This document shows positions 1-5,939 of a DNA stretch of 12,471 nucleotides, one piece after another. Origin of the DNA: Treponema sp. (GTDB lineage Bacteria > Spirochaetota > Spirochaetia > Treponematales > Breznakiellaceae); the NCBI GenBank assembly GCA_031257695.1, contig JAIROB010000058.1, forward strand, positions 1 to 12,471. Reading direction: 5' to 3'. The notes under the pieces were generated by a model. That model had not been told where the DNA came from, did not search any database, and was given only the letters and a program-made list of their open reading frames with translations. Both the position numbers and the translations under genes were made by a program. How positions within the stretch are numbered: position 1 is the first letter of the stretch; every line of letters starts with the position of its first letter.

Positions 1-31
1 GTATAGTATATAAAGCATTATGTGTATTCAT
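1..31 (-). CDS. Partial gene, first ten codons only; paralogue of the downstream LRR lipoprotein
   Basis: An ATG at 31 on the minus strand is preceded by AAGGCGG five nt upstream, a good Shine-Dalgarno match. It reads M-N-T-H-N-A-L-Y-T-I and then leaves the window. The DNA of this start and its leader aligns with the start and leader of the LRR lipoprotein gene (GTG at 2332, V-N-A-R-N-S-L-Y-G-N), including Shine-Dalgarno position and spacing. I infer a tandem paralogue of that gene. Its product cannot be read here; LRR content is inferred only from the shared 5' end. Confidence 0.55.
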   Translation of the reverse strand, partial: MNTHNALYTI

Positions 32-86
32 GGTATCCGCCTTTTTTAGATCACCAGTGTAGCCCGGAACAGGGCGGACTGTCAAG
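8..86. repeat. Duplicated promoter/leader block, copy 1 (copy 2 at 2309-2388)
   Basis: About 79 bp here align with 2309-2388 at high identity with one indel. The best conserved core is GCCCGGAACAGGGCGGAC. The block covers the first codons, Shine-Dalgarno and promoter of the partial gene at the left edge. The second copy sits in the same place before the LRR lipoprotein gene, as expected after duplication of a whole gene with its control region. Confidence 0.75.
56..85 (-). promoter_or_regulatory. Predicted sigma-70-type promoter of the left-edge gene
   Basis: Read on the minus strand, TTGACA (85-80) is followed after 18 nt by TACACT (61-56). This would start transcription near 49, giving a leader of about 18 nt that contains the AAGGCGG Shine-Dalgarno. 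The -35 hexamer is shared with the second copy of the block (TTGACG at 2387-2382). Confidence 0.5.
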
Positions 87-193
87 CCGGAATACGCTTT
101 TTTCGTGAGTGATTATCTGCGGCTAAAAGTAAAATTGCTGTGCTTAACGCTCCATTCCTTGCTATTTCTCCCATTTTAAGCTGCCATTATCCC

Positions 194-330
194 ATGATCA
201 TCGAACAAATCGTTGACATTTCCCCGGACCACCGTATGGTAGGGATCCGGGTAACCAGCGACGACATCATCCGGGGCCGCCGCGAAGACCTGGCCCTGGA
301 ACAGGCGAAATACCGGAGGCCCCGGCGCCC
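194..330 (+). pseudogene. Possible remnant of a small antitoxin-like gene
   Basis: An open frame from ATG 194 starts M-I-I-E-Q-I-V-D-I-S-P-D-H-R and later reads T-S-D-D-I-I, then an acidic/basic stretch R-R-E-D-L-A-L-E-Q-A-K-Y-R-R. This resembles the N-terminus and charged C-terminus of small antitoxin-like proteins that I associate with treponemes. The middle expected of such a protein appears to be missing. The frame runs without a natural stop into the 3' end of the LRR gene on the other strand. No clear Shine-Dalgarno is seen. The family assignment is from memory of the pattern and is weak; chance openness is possible. The rest of 87-334 shows nothing I can name. Confidence 0.25.
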
Positions 331-334
331 TCCT

Positions 335-2332
335 TTAGAAGGTCTGGATCGTCAAATTGATGTTGCCGTTCCCGCCGGTAAAGTCGGTCGGCCAGGCGCC
401 GTCATAGCCTGTGGCCCCGGCGGGAGCCATGACGGTAACGCTCTTTGAGGCGTTGACATTGTAGAACATATTCGCCCCCAGGGAGGGCGCCGTACTGCCC
501 AGGGTAATGGTGAGGGACTGGCCGCCGGTCGAGGAGAAGGCGAAAGCGCCGATGCTTTCGGCCGACGGGAGTTCCACCGTGGTCAGATCGGTACAGTCGC
601 TGAAGGCGCCCTCGCCGATGTTTGTGGCCGACGGGAGCTCCACCGTGGTCAGAGCGTCACAGTCGTTGAAGGCGTAATCGCCGATGTTTGTGGCCGACGG
701 GAGCTCCACCGTGGTTAGAGTGTCACAGTCGCGGAAGGCTTCCTGGCCGATGCTTGTGGCCGACGGGAGCTCCACCGTGGTTAGAGTGTCACAGCGGTAG
801 AAGGCGCTATCGCCGATGCCTGTGGCCGAGGGGAGCTCCGCCGCGGTCAGAGCGTTACATTCGCAGAAGGCGTAATCGCCGATGCTTGTGACCGACGGGA
901 GCTCCGCCGTGGTCAGAGCGGTACAGTTATAGAAGGCGTAAGTGCCGATGCTTGTGGCCGACGGGAGCTCCGCAGCGGTCAGAGCGTGACAGCCGCGGAA
1001 GGCGTAATCGCCGATGCTTGTGGCCGATGGGAGCTCCACCGTGGTCAGCGCGTCACAGTCATAGAAGGCTTCCCGGCCGATGCTTGTGGCCGACGGGAAC
1101 TCCACCGTGGTTAGAGTGTCACAGCGGTAGAAGGCGCTATCGCCGATGCTTGTGGCCGACGGGAACTCCACCGAACTGAGGGTGATACAGTAGGAGAAAG
1201 CGTTGGTGTCGATGGTAGTGGCCTCGGGGAGGCTCACCGAGCTGAGGGCGATACAGTAGGAGAAGGCGGCATCGCCGATGTACGTGGCCGACGGGAGCTC
1301 CACCGAGATAAGGGAGGTACAGCCTTCGAAGGCCTGGGAGCCGATGCTTGTGGCCGACGGGAGCTCCACTGTGGTCAGATCGTGACAGGTGCTGAAGGCG
1401 CCCTCGCCGATGGCAGTAGCCGCCGGGAGGTTCACCGTGGTGAGGAAACAGTTGAAGAAGGCGTAGTCACCGACGTCCGTTATGCCCGTACCGCTTACTT
1501 CCGTAAGGTTCCAGAAGTTCCGGAAGGTGGTGTTACTGGATGTCCCCGCCTTAATGCCGGTGGCCTCGTCGGGCAGGACCAGGGACACGATGTACTGCTC
1601 GCCGGTATCGGCTGTGCCGGGGTCAAACTCCGTAACACCGGTACAGGCCGAAAGGTCCAGTTTCACGGCCTTGCCCGCTGTCTGTATCGCGGCAAGGAGG
1701 TTTGTCCACTCGCTTGGAAGGTTAAGCGCCACCGGCAGGGGGACCGGCGCCGGGGTGATGGCAAGGTAGGCCGCAATGTCCGGCATGTCGGTAAAGACTA
1801 CCGTCACGGTAACGGTATAGCTTACGCTGGTTCCGTCCCCGGCGGTAACGGTGTAGAGAACGGGGGCGGTAAAGTTCACCTCCTCACCCGAAGCGGGGAA
1901 AATGCTTGCGCCTATGTAGGTGATGTCCGGAACCATGTTTGTTACGTCCGTACCGTAGGGAACCTTCACAGTGATGGTTTTGGCCGTTTCATCAATATGG
2001 ACCGTGGCCGGGAGGCTGGCGAAGCTGAACGCCGTGATTGCCTTGGCGGTATTGGATCCCATCGGCGGAACCGGTGTATCCGGGCCGCCGCCGGCGTCCG
2101 GGGCGGTATCCGCAGCGTCACCGGCGTCCGGGACAATATCCACAGCGCCACCCTCGTCCGTTTCGCCGCGTTCAAAACCGCCGCCTGAGAAAAAGTCCTT
2201 AAACGAAAGATTATAGTTGTCGCAGCCCGGAAGGGCCAGGAGAAGCAGAACAAGTAACCCGCGAAAGGCCCTCTTCATCACGGTCTCAACGGGGGGTAAT
2301 TCATTGCCATATAAAGAATTACGTGCATTCAC
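335..2332 (-). CDS. BspA/TpLRR-type leucine-rich-repeat lipoprotein
   Basis: Predicted surface or periplasmic lipoprotein of about 665 residues with LRR_5 repeats; such proteins commonly mediate adhesion or protein binding, but a ligand cannot be inferred. A hydrophobic segment ends in a lipobox, L-A-L-P-G-C, with the lipidated Cys at 37. A low-complexity linker (about 50-93) contains the repeated motif PDAG. A DUF5018-like beta-sandwich domain follows (about 97-180), then a cap with D-L-S-A-C-T-G. Fifteen 22-residue repeats of consensus I-G-x-x-A-F-x-x-C-x-x-L-T-T-V-E-L-P-S-A-T-S span 286-615, followed by a short C-terminal cap. Start choice: GTG 2332 has AAGGTGG five nt upstream and aligns with the ATG of the left-edge paralogue. 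ATG 2278 would give a more ordinary signal peptide (M-K-R-A-F-R-G) but has only a weak Shine-Dalgarno. GTG 2341 is too close to the Shine-Dalgarno. Confidence 0.88.
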   Translation of the reverse strand: MNARNSLYGNELPPVETVMKRAFRGLLVLLLLALPGCDNYNLSFKDFFSGGGFERGETDEGGAVDIVPDAGDAADTAPDAGGGPDTPVPPMGSNTAKAITAFSFASLPATVHIDETAKTITVKVPYGTDVTNMVPDITYIGASIFPASGEEVNFTAPVLYTVTAGDGTSVSYTVTVTVVFTDMPDIAAYLAITPAPVPLPVALNLPSEWTNLLAAIQTAGKAVKLDLSACTGVTEFDPGTADTGEQYIVSLVLPDEATGIKAGTSSNTTFRNFWNLTEVSGTGITDVGDYAFFNCFLTTVNLPAATAIGEGAFSTCHDLTTVELPSATSIGSQAFEGCTSLISVELPSATYIGDAAFSYCIALSSVSLPEATTIDTNAFSYCITLSSVEFPSATSIGDSAFYRCDTLTTVEFPSATSIGREAFYDCDALTTVELPSATSIGDYAFRGCHALTAAELPSATSIGTYAFYNCTALTTAELPSVTSIGDYAFCECNALTAAELPSATGIGDSAFYRCDTLTTVELPSATSIGQEAFRDCDTLTTVELPSATNIGDYAFNDCDALTTVELPSATNIGEGAFSDCTDLTTVELPSAESIGAFAFSSTGGQSLTITLGSTAPSLGANMFYNVNASKSVTVMAPAGATGYDGAWPTDFTGGNGNINLTIQTF
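490..1477 (-). repeat. Fifteen tandem 66-bp LRR-coding units
   Basis: The DNA repeats with a 66-bp period (22 codons), each unit carrying a near-identical core around GTGGCCGACGGGAGCTCC on the plus strand. A second period of 330 bp (five units) is visible: 771-819 is identical to 1101-1149 over 49 bp. Protein units 6-8 and 11-13 also match each other better than their neighbours. This indicates segmental duplication on top of unit-by-unit amplification. Copy-number change would keep the frame. Confidence 0.92.
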
Positions 2333-2388
2333 GAGATCCACCTTTTTTTACACTAATAACATGGCCCGGAACAGGGCGGACCGTCAAG
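2309..2388. repeat. Duplicated promoter/leader block, copy 2 (copy 1 at 8-86)
   Basis: Counterpart of 8-86. It covers the first codons of the LRR lipoprotein, its AAGGTGG Shine-Dalgarno and a conserved -35-like TTGACG (2387-2382, minus strand). The -10 is less clear than in copy 1: CATGTT lies at the equivalent 18-nt spacing and TGTTAT two nt further on. Similarity fades beyond 2390. Confidence 0.75.
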
Positions 2389-2465
2389 GGCCGTTTCCGA
2401 AAGGGCCGGGTGGTTTTGTTTGTAGTTGAAACTGAAATTGCGGACAATATAAGTGGCGCGTATTG

Positions 2466-3122
2466 CTAGCAGCCTGTTGCACTTGAACTTTCAGGGGCGT
2501 GAATGAATATTTTTACGACATCCTTGAAATCACGCAGAACAAAACCGGCGGCCCGGCCTACAATAACGCAGGAACCGCCGGCGGCGATCTTTCTGATAAT
2601 CTTCTCTTGCGCGATAATCGCCTGCCGGACGGGTTCTGTGCTGATATACAATTCGTGCATGACGCCCGGTTCAGCCTGGTTTATACCGGAAATGAATTCC
2701 TTCGATAGGCCGCTCTCCTCTGCGGCAAGCGCAATCATTTCCTTGTAGTAACAGGGAATACCAAGTTTTTCCGCAACCAATTGTCCGATTACCTTCCCAC
2801 CCGAACCGTGCTCGCGGTCAATCGTAATAATAACGCCCGGTTTGGAAGGTTTCAAAACCGCTGTTTTTTCCGGTCTTGCCGCTTGAGTTTCAGCCGCCGT
2901 CCCCTCAAGTTGTTTCCACACGCGGATAAGTACCAGCGCCGTTATCACCATTGCCAATATGTCTGCGGAGGGAGCCGCCCAGAATATGCCGGTAACACCG
3001 AAAAACAACGGCAGGACAAGCGAAAACGCGATCAGCAAAACCACGTCCCGAATCATTGAAAGGGGGAACAATTCAAACAGCGCGGTTGTAATCAGCGTGA
3101 TGATAAGCGTCCAGAACATCAC
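2466..3122 (-). pseudogene. Internal fragment of a MATE transporter-cytidylate-kinase-like fusion
   Basis: The 218-residue frame is a piece of a larger gene. Residues about 20-74 resemble the last two membrane helices of a MATE efflux transporter (R-D-V-V-L-L, F-G-V-T-G-I-F-W-A-A-P-S-A-D). After a linker, residues 96-210 match the N-terminal two thirds of the Cytidylate_kin2 family: I-T-I-D-R-E-H-G-S-G-G-K P-loop, L-G-I-P-C-Y-Y-K-E, V-I-V-G-R-A-A. The start is missing: no upstream MATE helices exist, and the frame meets a stop at 3168-3170 in unrelated sequence. The end is missing too, because after I-F-I-H-A-P-E-S it passes into S-S-A-T-G-C and a stop, without the kinase C-terminal third. 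I infer a dead fragment with breaks near 2490 and 3120. Expression from GTG 3122 or ATG 3119 cannot be excluded. Confidence 0.75.
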
Positions 3123-3215
3123 CAGTTTAATGGAAAATATGAAATAATTAAAGACAATATAGAGGCTTTATATGAAGATGGGACAATAGGCGAGGTAATA
3201 GTATTTGAAAAATAA
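3123..3215 (+). pseudogene. C-terminal scrap of an unknown plus-strand gene
   Basis: A plus-strand frame reads Q-F-N-G-K-Y-E-I-I-K-D-N-I-E-A-L-Y-E-D-G and then T-I-G-E-V-I-V-F-E-K before a TAA at 3213-3215. Its composition is protein-like and AT-rich, unlike the fragment to its left. Upstream of about 3120 the frame enters the antisense of the kinase fragment and soon meets a stop (3099-3101), so only the last 30 or so codons survive. I do not recognise the family. As a HEPN gene lies downstream, a lost nucleotidyltransferase partner is one possibility, without direct support. Confidence 0.45.
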
Positions 3216-3251
3216 CAGACGGATCATTATTAAAAAATACGATACATAATC

Positions 3252-3407
3252 AACCAACCCCGCCGCAGAGCGGACGGGGTATGGTTGGTTCTAATAGGTA
3301 TGGAGTGTATGCGGGTTTAAGACCCCCACAAACCGATACATCAGCCGGTTCAAAACCTCCCCAGAGGCTCCCCCGCCGGCAGGCGGGTTCTTGGGTATTA
3401 AACCCGC
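3252..3407. repeat. Block of nested palindromes in the gene-free stretch
   Basis: There are four foldback structures in 156 bp. (a) 3252-3290: AACCAA, CCCCG and CCGC pair with GCGG, CGGGG and TTGGTT around an AGA loop, with two bulges. (b) An outer pair, GCGGGTTTAAGACCC (3311-3325) with GGGTATTAAACCCGC (3393-3407), 14 of 15 positions complementary. (c) AACCG (3331-3335) with CGGTT (3346-3350). (d) CCCGCC-GGCA-GGCGGG (3372-3387). This looks like a structured intergenic repeat. The open frame across it on the minus strand has repeat-driven composition and is not believed. Confidence 0.6.
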
Positions 3408-3433
3408 CTGCGAATAAAATGCATGATATAGTT

Positions 3434-3567
3434 ACTTGAGAGTGGCGAATTCTCAAATTTATCGGCTTTTTGGCCATTTTTAGCGCTATAAACCGCTATA
3501 TGTAGTGGTTTATAGTGACATATCTACGCTATAGATAGTGTATTTTGAGAACTTACCACTCTCAAGT
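3434..3567. mobile_element. 134-bp near-symmetric inverted-repeat element (MITE-like)
   Basis: The ends are a 24-bp inverted repeat, ACTTGAGAGTGG + 4 variable bases + TTCTCAAA at 3434-3457 and its complement at 3544-3567. A second inverted pair, CTATAAACC (3486-3494) and GGTTTATAG (3507-3515), is centred on exactly the same point (3500.5) as the ends. There is no coding capacity. Size, AT-rich centre and inverted ends fit a non-autonomous transposable element; a large hairpin attenuator is the alternative. TATA occurs just outside both ends (3427-3430, 3569-3572), but I see no convincing target-site duplication. It separates the 3215 scrap from the HEPN fragment. Confidence 0.65.
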
Positions 3568-3602
3568 CTATAAAACAATAAAGGAACAGGGGAAAATATT
3601 GT

Positions 3603-3785
3603 ATGGAACGCCATGAATCATGGATTGATCGGGCGAAAAGCAGCTACGAATTATCAAAAGCAACAATCAGTAATAATATTTACTTTGAAGATTTGTGTTA
3701 TCAGGCGCAACAGGCTGTGGAGAAATCGTTAAAGGAACTTTTAATATATTATGGCGTAGAGCCGGAATTTACGCATAATATATGA
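3603..3785 (+). pseudogene. Truncated HEPN-domain gene
   Basis: The frame starts at ATG 3603 with AGGGGA nine nt upstream and encodes 60 residues typical of the first half of a HEPN domain: W-I-D-R-A-K-S-S-Y-E-L-S-K, then Y-F-E-D-L-C-Y-Q-A-Q-Q-A-V-E-K-S-L-K, then Y-G-V-E-P-E-F-T-H-N-I. Intact HEPN proteins are about 110-140 residues. Here a TGA follows T-H-N-I directly, and the next 37 nt lead into the 3' end of the tonB-like gene on the other strand. HEPN proteins are usually toxins or RNases paired with an MNT nucleotidyltransferase; none is intact here. The R-x4-6-H catalytic motif of active HEPN RNases would lie in the missing half, so the product is probably inactive. Confidence 0.75.
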
Positions 3786-3822
3786 TACCATTAAAATCTA
3801 TCCATCCTTATTTCATTCCGTT

Positions 3823-4476
3823 TCAGCCGCGGATGGCGAACCGGACCGGGTAGCGGTACCGCACGGCCACCGCGGTCCCGTTGGCCTGGGCCGGGATGCC
3901 CCGTATGCCCTCAAACGCTCTGACCGCGGCTTCCGCGAAACCCCGGTTTTCGGGGGTTTCCCGCAGCACCGTTATCCGCCGCACCTCCCCGTGGCGGTCC
4001 ACAAAAAGCTCCAGGTAGACCATGCCCTCGATCTTTGCCCGCAGGGCGATGGGGGGATATATCAGCCGGTCCTTTATTTCATTTTCAGGAAAAATCGGGG
4101 CCACAGAAACCCTGTGCATGGGCAGGTACTCGTCCTGCCCGGAATTCCCCTGGACGGGGGCCGCTATGAGGCCGGAAACGACGATCTGCTCCGGCTCTTC
4201 GTCGGTTTCAATCATGGTTTCGGCGATGGCTTCCACGGTGTTGGAGGCGGGCTCCGTATATTCCGGGGGAGGCGGCGGGATAGAGGGGGCCGGCGCAGGG
4301 GGCTCCTCCGCCAGGTCCGTAAGTTTCATCACCATGGCGTCTTCTTCGACCGCCTCAACCGGGGCAGCGGCAATATGTATCACAAAAAAAAGTATAAACA
4401 CGGCGTGAAGGCCCGCGACCGCCAGGAACAGGGCGAGCCGGGCAAGGTTGGAGCGGGAATAGGAGGGCTTACGCAT
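3823..4476 (-). CDS. TonB-family energy-transducing protein
   Basis: Predicted inner-membrane-anchored protein carrying energy from the ExbB/ExbD motor to an outer-membrane partner. From ATG 4476 it has 217 residues: a basic N-terminus, one membrane helix (about 15-37), an acidic/proline-rich stretch (59-76, with five prolines in a row), and a C-terminal TonB domain (about 130-213) with Y-P-P-I-A-L-R-A-K-I-E-G, F-V-D-R-H-G-E-V and a final Y-R-Y-P-V-R-F strand. The proline-rich span is short for a protein that must cross a spirochaetal periplasm. It is the last gene of the seven-gene cluster and overlaps the preceding ExbD gene by 8 nt. An in-frame TTG at 4488 with GGTGG six nt upstream is an alternative start adding four residues; the ATG has AAGG directly against it, so translational coupling is likely. 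Confidence 0.87.
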   Translation of the reverse strand: MRKPSYSRSNLARLALFLAVAGLHAVFILFFVIHIAAAPVEAVEEDAMVMKLTDLAEEPPAPAPSIPPPPPEYTEPASNTVEAIAETMIETDEEPEQIVVSGLIAAPVQGNSGQDEYLPMHRVSVAPIFPENEIKDRLIYPPIALRAKIEGMVYLELFVDRHGEVRRITVLRETPENRGFAEAAVRAFEGIRGIPAQANGTAVAVRYRYPVRFAIRG

Positions 4477-4867
4477 CCTTAACCACAAAGCTGACCACCC
4501 GGTACTGGAGGAGCTGCAAGGTTTGCAGCACCCTGTTCACCTCCGCAAAACGGGCGTCCCGGTCGGCGATAATATGGACCCTGGTGTCCGGGGCATTCCG
4601 GTAAATGTCGGTTATGGCAATTTCAATTTCGCCGAGGCTGCTGGGGAGCCCGTCCAGGTACACCGCGCCGGCCTTGTCCACCCAGATCTCCATGTTTTTT
4701 TCCATGCTGGTTTTTTTTGCGGCCTCCGCCTCGGGATAATCGATCTTCACCTCCCTGCGGTAATTCATCAGGGACACCAGCATGATGAAAATCAGCAGCA
4801 GAAACGCCACGTCCGACATGGAGTTCATGGGGATAATAAAACTTTTCTTTTTTCTGCGTAAATTCAC
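4469..4867 (-). CDS. exbD: ExbD/TolR-family protein (second copy)
   Basis: A 132-residue motor stator protein. It has a short basic cytoplasmic start, M-N-L-R-R-K-K-K, and one membrane helix (about 18-36) with the family motif S-D-V-A-F-L-L-L-I. Asp19 is at the position of the proton-relay Asp of ExbD/TolR. A periplasmic domain of about 95 residues contains V-H-I-I-A-D-R-D-A-R-F, typical of ExbD. It starts at GTG 4867, overlapping the preceding ExbD stop as GTGA, and it overlaps the tonB-like gene. It differs clearly from its neighbour in sequence, so the pair is not a recent duplication. A heteromeric ExbD arrangement is inferred. Confidence 0.9.
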   Translation of the reverse strand: MNLRRKKKSFIIPMNSMSDVAFLLLIFIMLVSLMNYRREVKIDYPEAEAAKKTSMEKNMEIWVDKAGAVYLDGLPSSLGEIEIAITDIYRNAPDTRVHIIADRDARFAEVNRVLQTLQLLQYRVVSFVVKDA

Positions 4868-5277
4868 GGGGAGCCCCCTTCGTCTTTCTTTATGGCGAAG
4901 GAGAAGGACTCCACCTCCAGGCGTTGGGCCAGCTCGACAAAAGACACCACCGCCTGCCAGGGGGCGCCGCCGTCCACTGTTAGCAGCACCGCCAGGTTGG
5001 GATGGGAGGCCACGGCGCCCCGTATTTCCTGCTCCGCCTGGGCGTGGCTCAGGGATGCTCCCTGGCGGAACAGCCTGCCGCCGCCGTCCACCTCAAAGCG
5101 CAGCAGATCGTCCTTCAGGATCAGCCTGGTGGAATCCTTGGCCGGAAGGGTCATGAGAAAGCCCTTGTTGACGTTGAATCCGGCGATGACGATAAAGTAG
5201 ATGATCAGCAGAAACGCTACGTCGCTGGAGGCGTTGGTTTCTTCAAAGCCCCTGCCGGACCGCCGGCGGAGTTTCAT
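4864..5277 (-). CDS. exbD: ExbD/TolR-family protein (first copy)
   Basis: A 137-residue ExbD-type protein with a basic start, one membrane helix (about 19-36) with S-D-V-A-F-L-L-I-I and the conserved Asp at 19, and a periplasmic domain with V-L-L-T-V-D-G. Between helix and domain it carries L-P-A-K-D-S-T, whereas its partner has Y-P-E-A-E-A-A, so the two copies may have distinct roles in the complex. It overlaps the ExbB gene upstream by 4 nt (ATGA at 5274-5277) and the next ExbD gene by 4 nt, indicating translational coupling across all motor genes. Confidence 0.9.
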   Translation of the reverse strand: MKLRRRSGRGFEETNASSDVAFLLIIYFIVIAGFNVNKGFLMTLPAKDSTRLILKDDLLRFEVDGGGRLFRQGASLSHAQAEQEIRGAVASHPNLAVLLTVDGGAPWQAVVSFVELAQRLEVESFSFAIKKDEGGSP

Positions 5278-5930
5278 TGTTCCGCCCCGGGAGCGGGGCC
5301 TTCGGTCAGTTCCGCGATAAGGTTGGAACAGCTTCTCTCCACATCCACGGCGAACTTGTCCACCACATGGGAAAAGAGGGAGTGGGCGATCATGGCGATA
5401 ATGGCGATAATAAGGCCGAAGACGGTGGTGATCAGCGCCTCGTAGATGCCGTTGGCCACGATCTGGGCGTTCACGTCCGTGGCTTCCGCGATGGATCTGA
5501 AAGCGCCTATCATGCCGGAGACGGTTCCCAAAAAGCCCGTGAGGGGGGAGAGGGAGCCCAGGGCGGTGAGAAAGTTAAAGCCGTTCTCCAGGGAATTGAT
5601 GCAGGCGAGCGCCTCGGTTTCCGCGGCCTTTTCCATCTGATGTTCCGAAAGGTTCGCCCGGCTGACCAGCGCCAGCAGCGCACGGGCGCCCATGCGGCGT
5701 TTGGTCAGGCCGGAAAGGTAGGTCCGGGCGCCCTCGGGATCTCCGGCCCGGATATATTCCTCCGTCTTTTGCTCAAGGTCGTCCAGACGGAGGTTGTGGT
5801 AAAAGATGAAGATCCCCCGCTCCAGGGTAATGGCTATGGCGGCCACCGAGAAGAACAGCAGGGGCCACATGAAAAATCCCCCCAGGACGAAATACTCCAG
5901 AATGGTAAAACTTGCGCTACCCCCGCTCAT
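5274..5930 (-). CDS. exbB: ExbB/TolQ/MotA-family proton channel protein
   Basis: A 218-residue inner-membrane protein with the ExbB three-helix layout: helix 1 about 14-36, a cytoplasmic loop to about 115, helix 2 about 118-143 and helix 3 about 165-187. The family signatures are present: S-P-L-T-G-F-L-G-T-V-S-G-M-I in helix 2 and E-A-L-I-T-T-V-F-G-L in helix 3, including the threonines that line the proton path in E. coli ExbB. With ExbD it should couple proton flow to TonB movement. TolQ is the other possible label, but the TonB-type partner at the end of the cluster and the absence of tolB/pal favour ExbB. It lies 9 nt after the lipoprotein gene. Confidence 0.92.
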   Translation of the reverse strand: MSGGSASFTILEYFVLGGFFMWPLLFFSVAAIAITLERGIFIFYHNLRLDDLEQKTEEYIRAGDPEGARTYLSGLTKRRMGARALLALVSRANLSEHQMEKAAETEALACINSLENGFNFLTALGSLSPLTGFLGTVSGMIGAFRSIAEATDVNAQIVANGIYEALITTVFGLIIAIIAMIAHSLFSHVVDKFAVDVERSCSNLIAELTEGPAPGAEQ

Positions 5931-5939
5931 GCCGCTACC

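Noticed and set aside
688..1179. Plus-strand open frames with repeated Trp-Pro-x-Gly-Ala-Pro segments across the LRR gene
   Set aside because: They are antisense to the 66-bp LRR array; the repetition reflects the coding repeat on the other strand, and no Shine-Dalgarno is present.
490..1477. CRISPR array, considered because of the regular 66-bp period
   Set aside because: Units are contiguous coding repeats without unique spacers, and the translated frame is a continuous LRR domain.
1382..2188. 268-residue plus-strand open frame
   Set aside because: Fully antisense to the LRR lipoprotein, with biased composition and no motifs.
3252..3407. Intrinsic terminator for neighbouring genes
   Set aside because: No intact gene ends next to it and no U-run follows the stems.
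3250..3477. 75-residue minus-strand open frame in the palindrome block
   Set aside because: Its sequence is explained by the hairpins; no Shine-Dalgarno and no protein-like pattern.
5274..5930. Flagellar motor MotA or TolQ as the identity of the ExbB-like protein
   Set aside because: MotA has four helices and a MotB partner; two short ExbD-type partners plus a TonB-family gene, with no tolB or pal, fit ExbB better.
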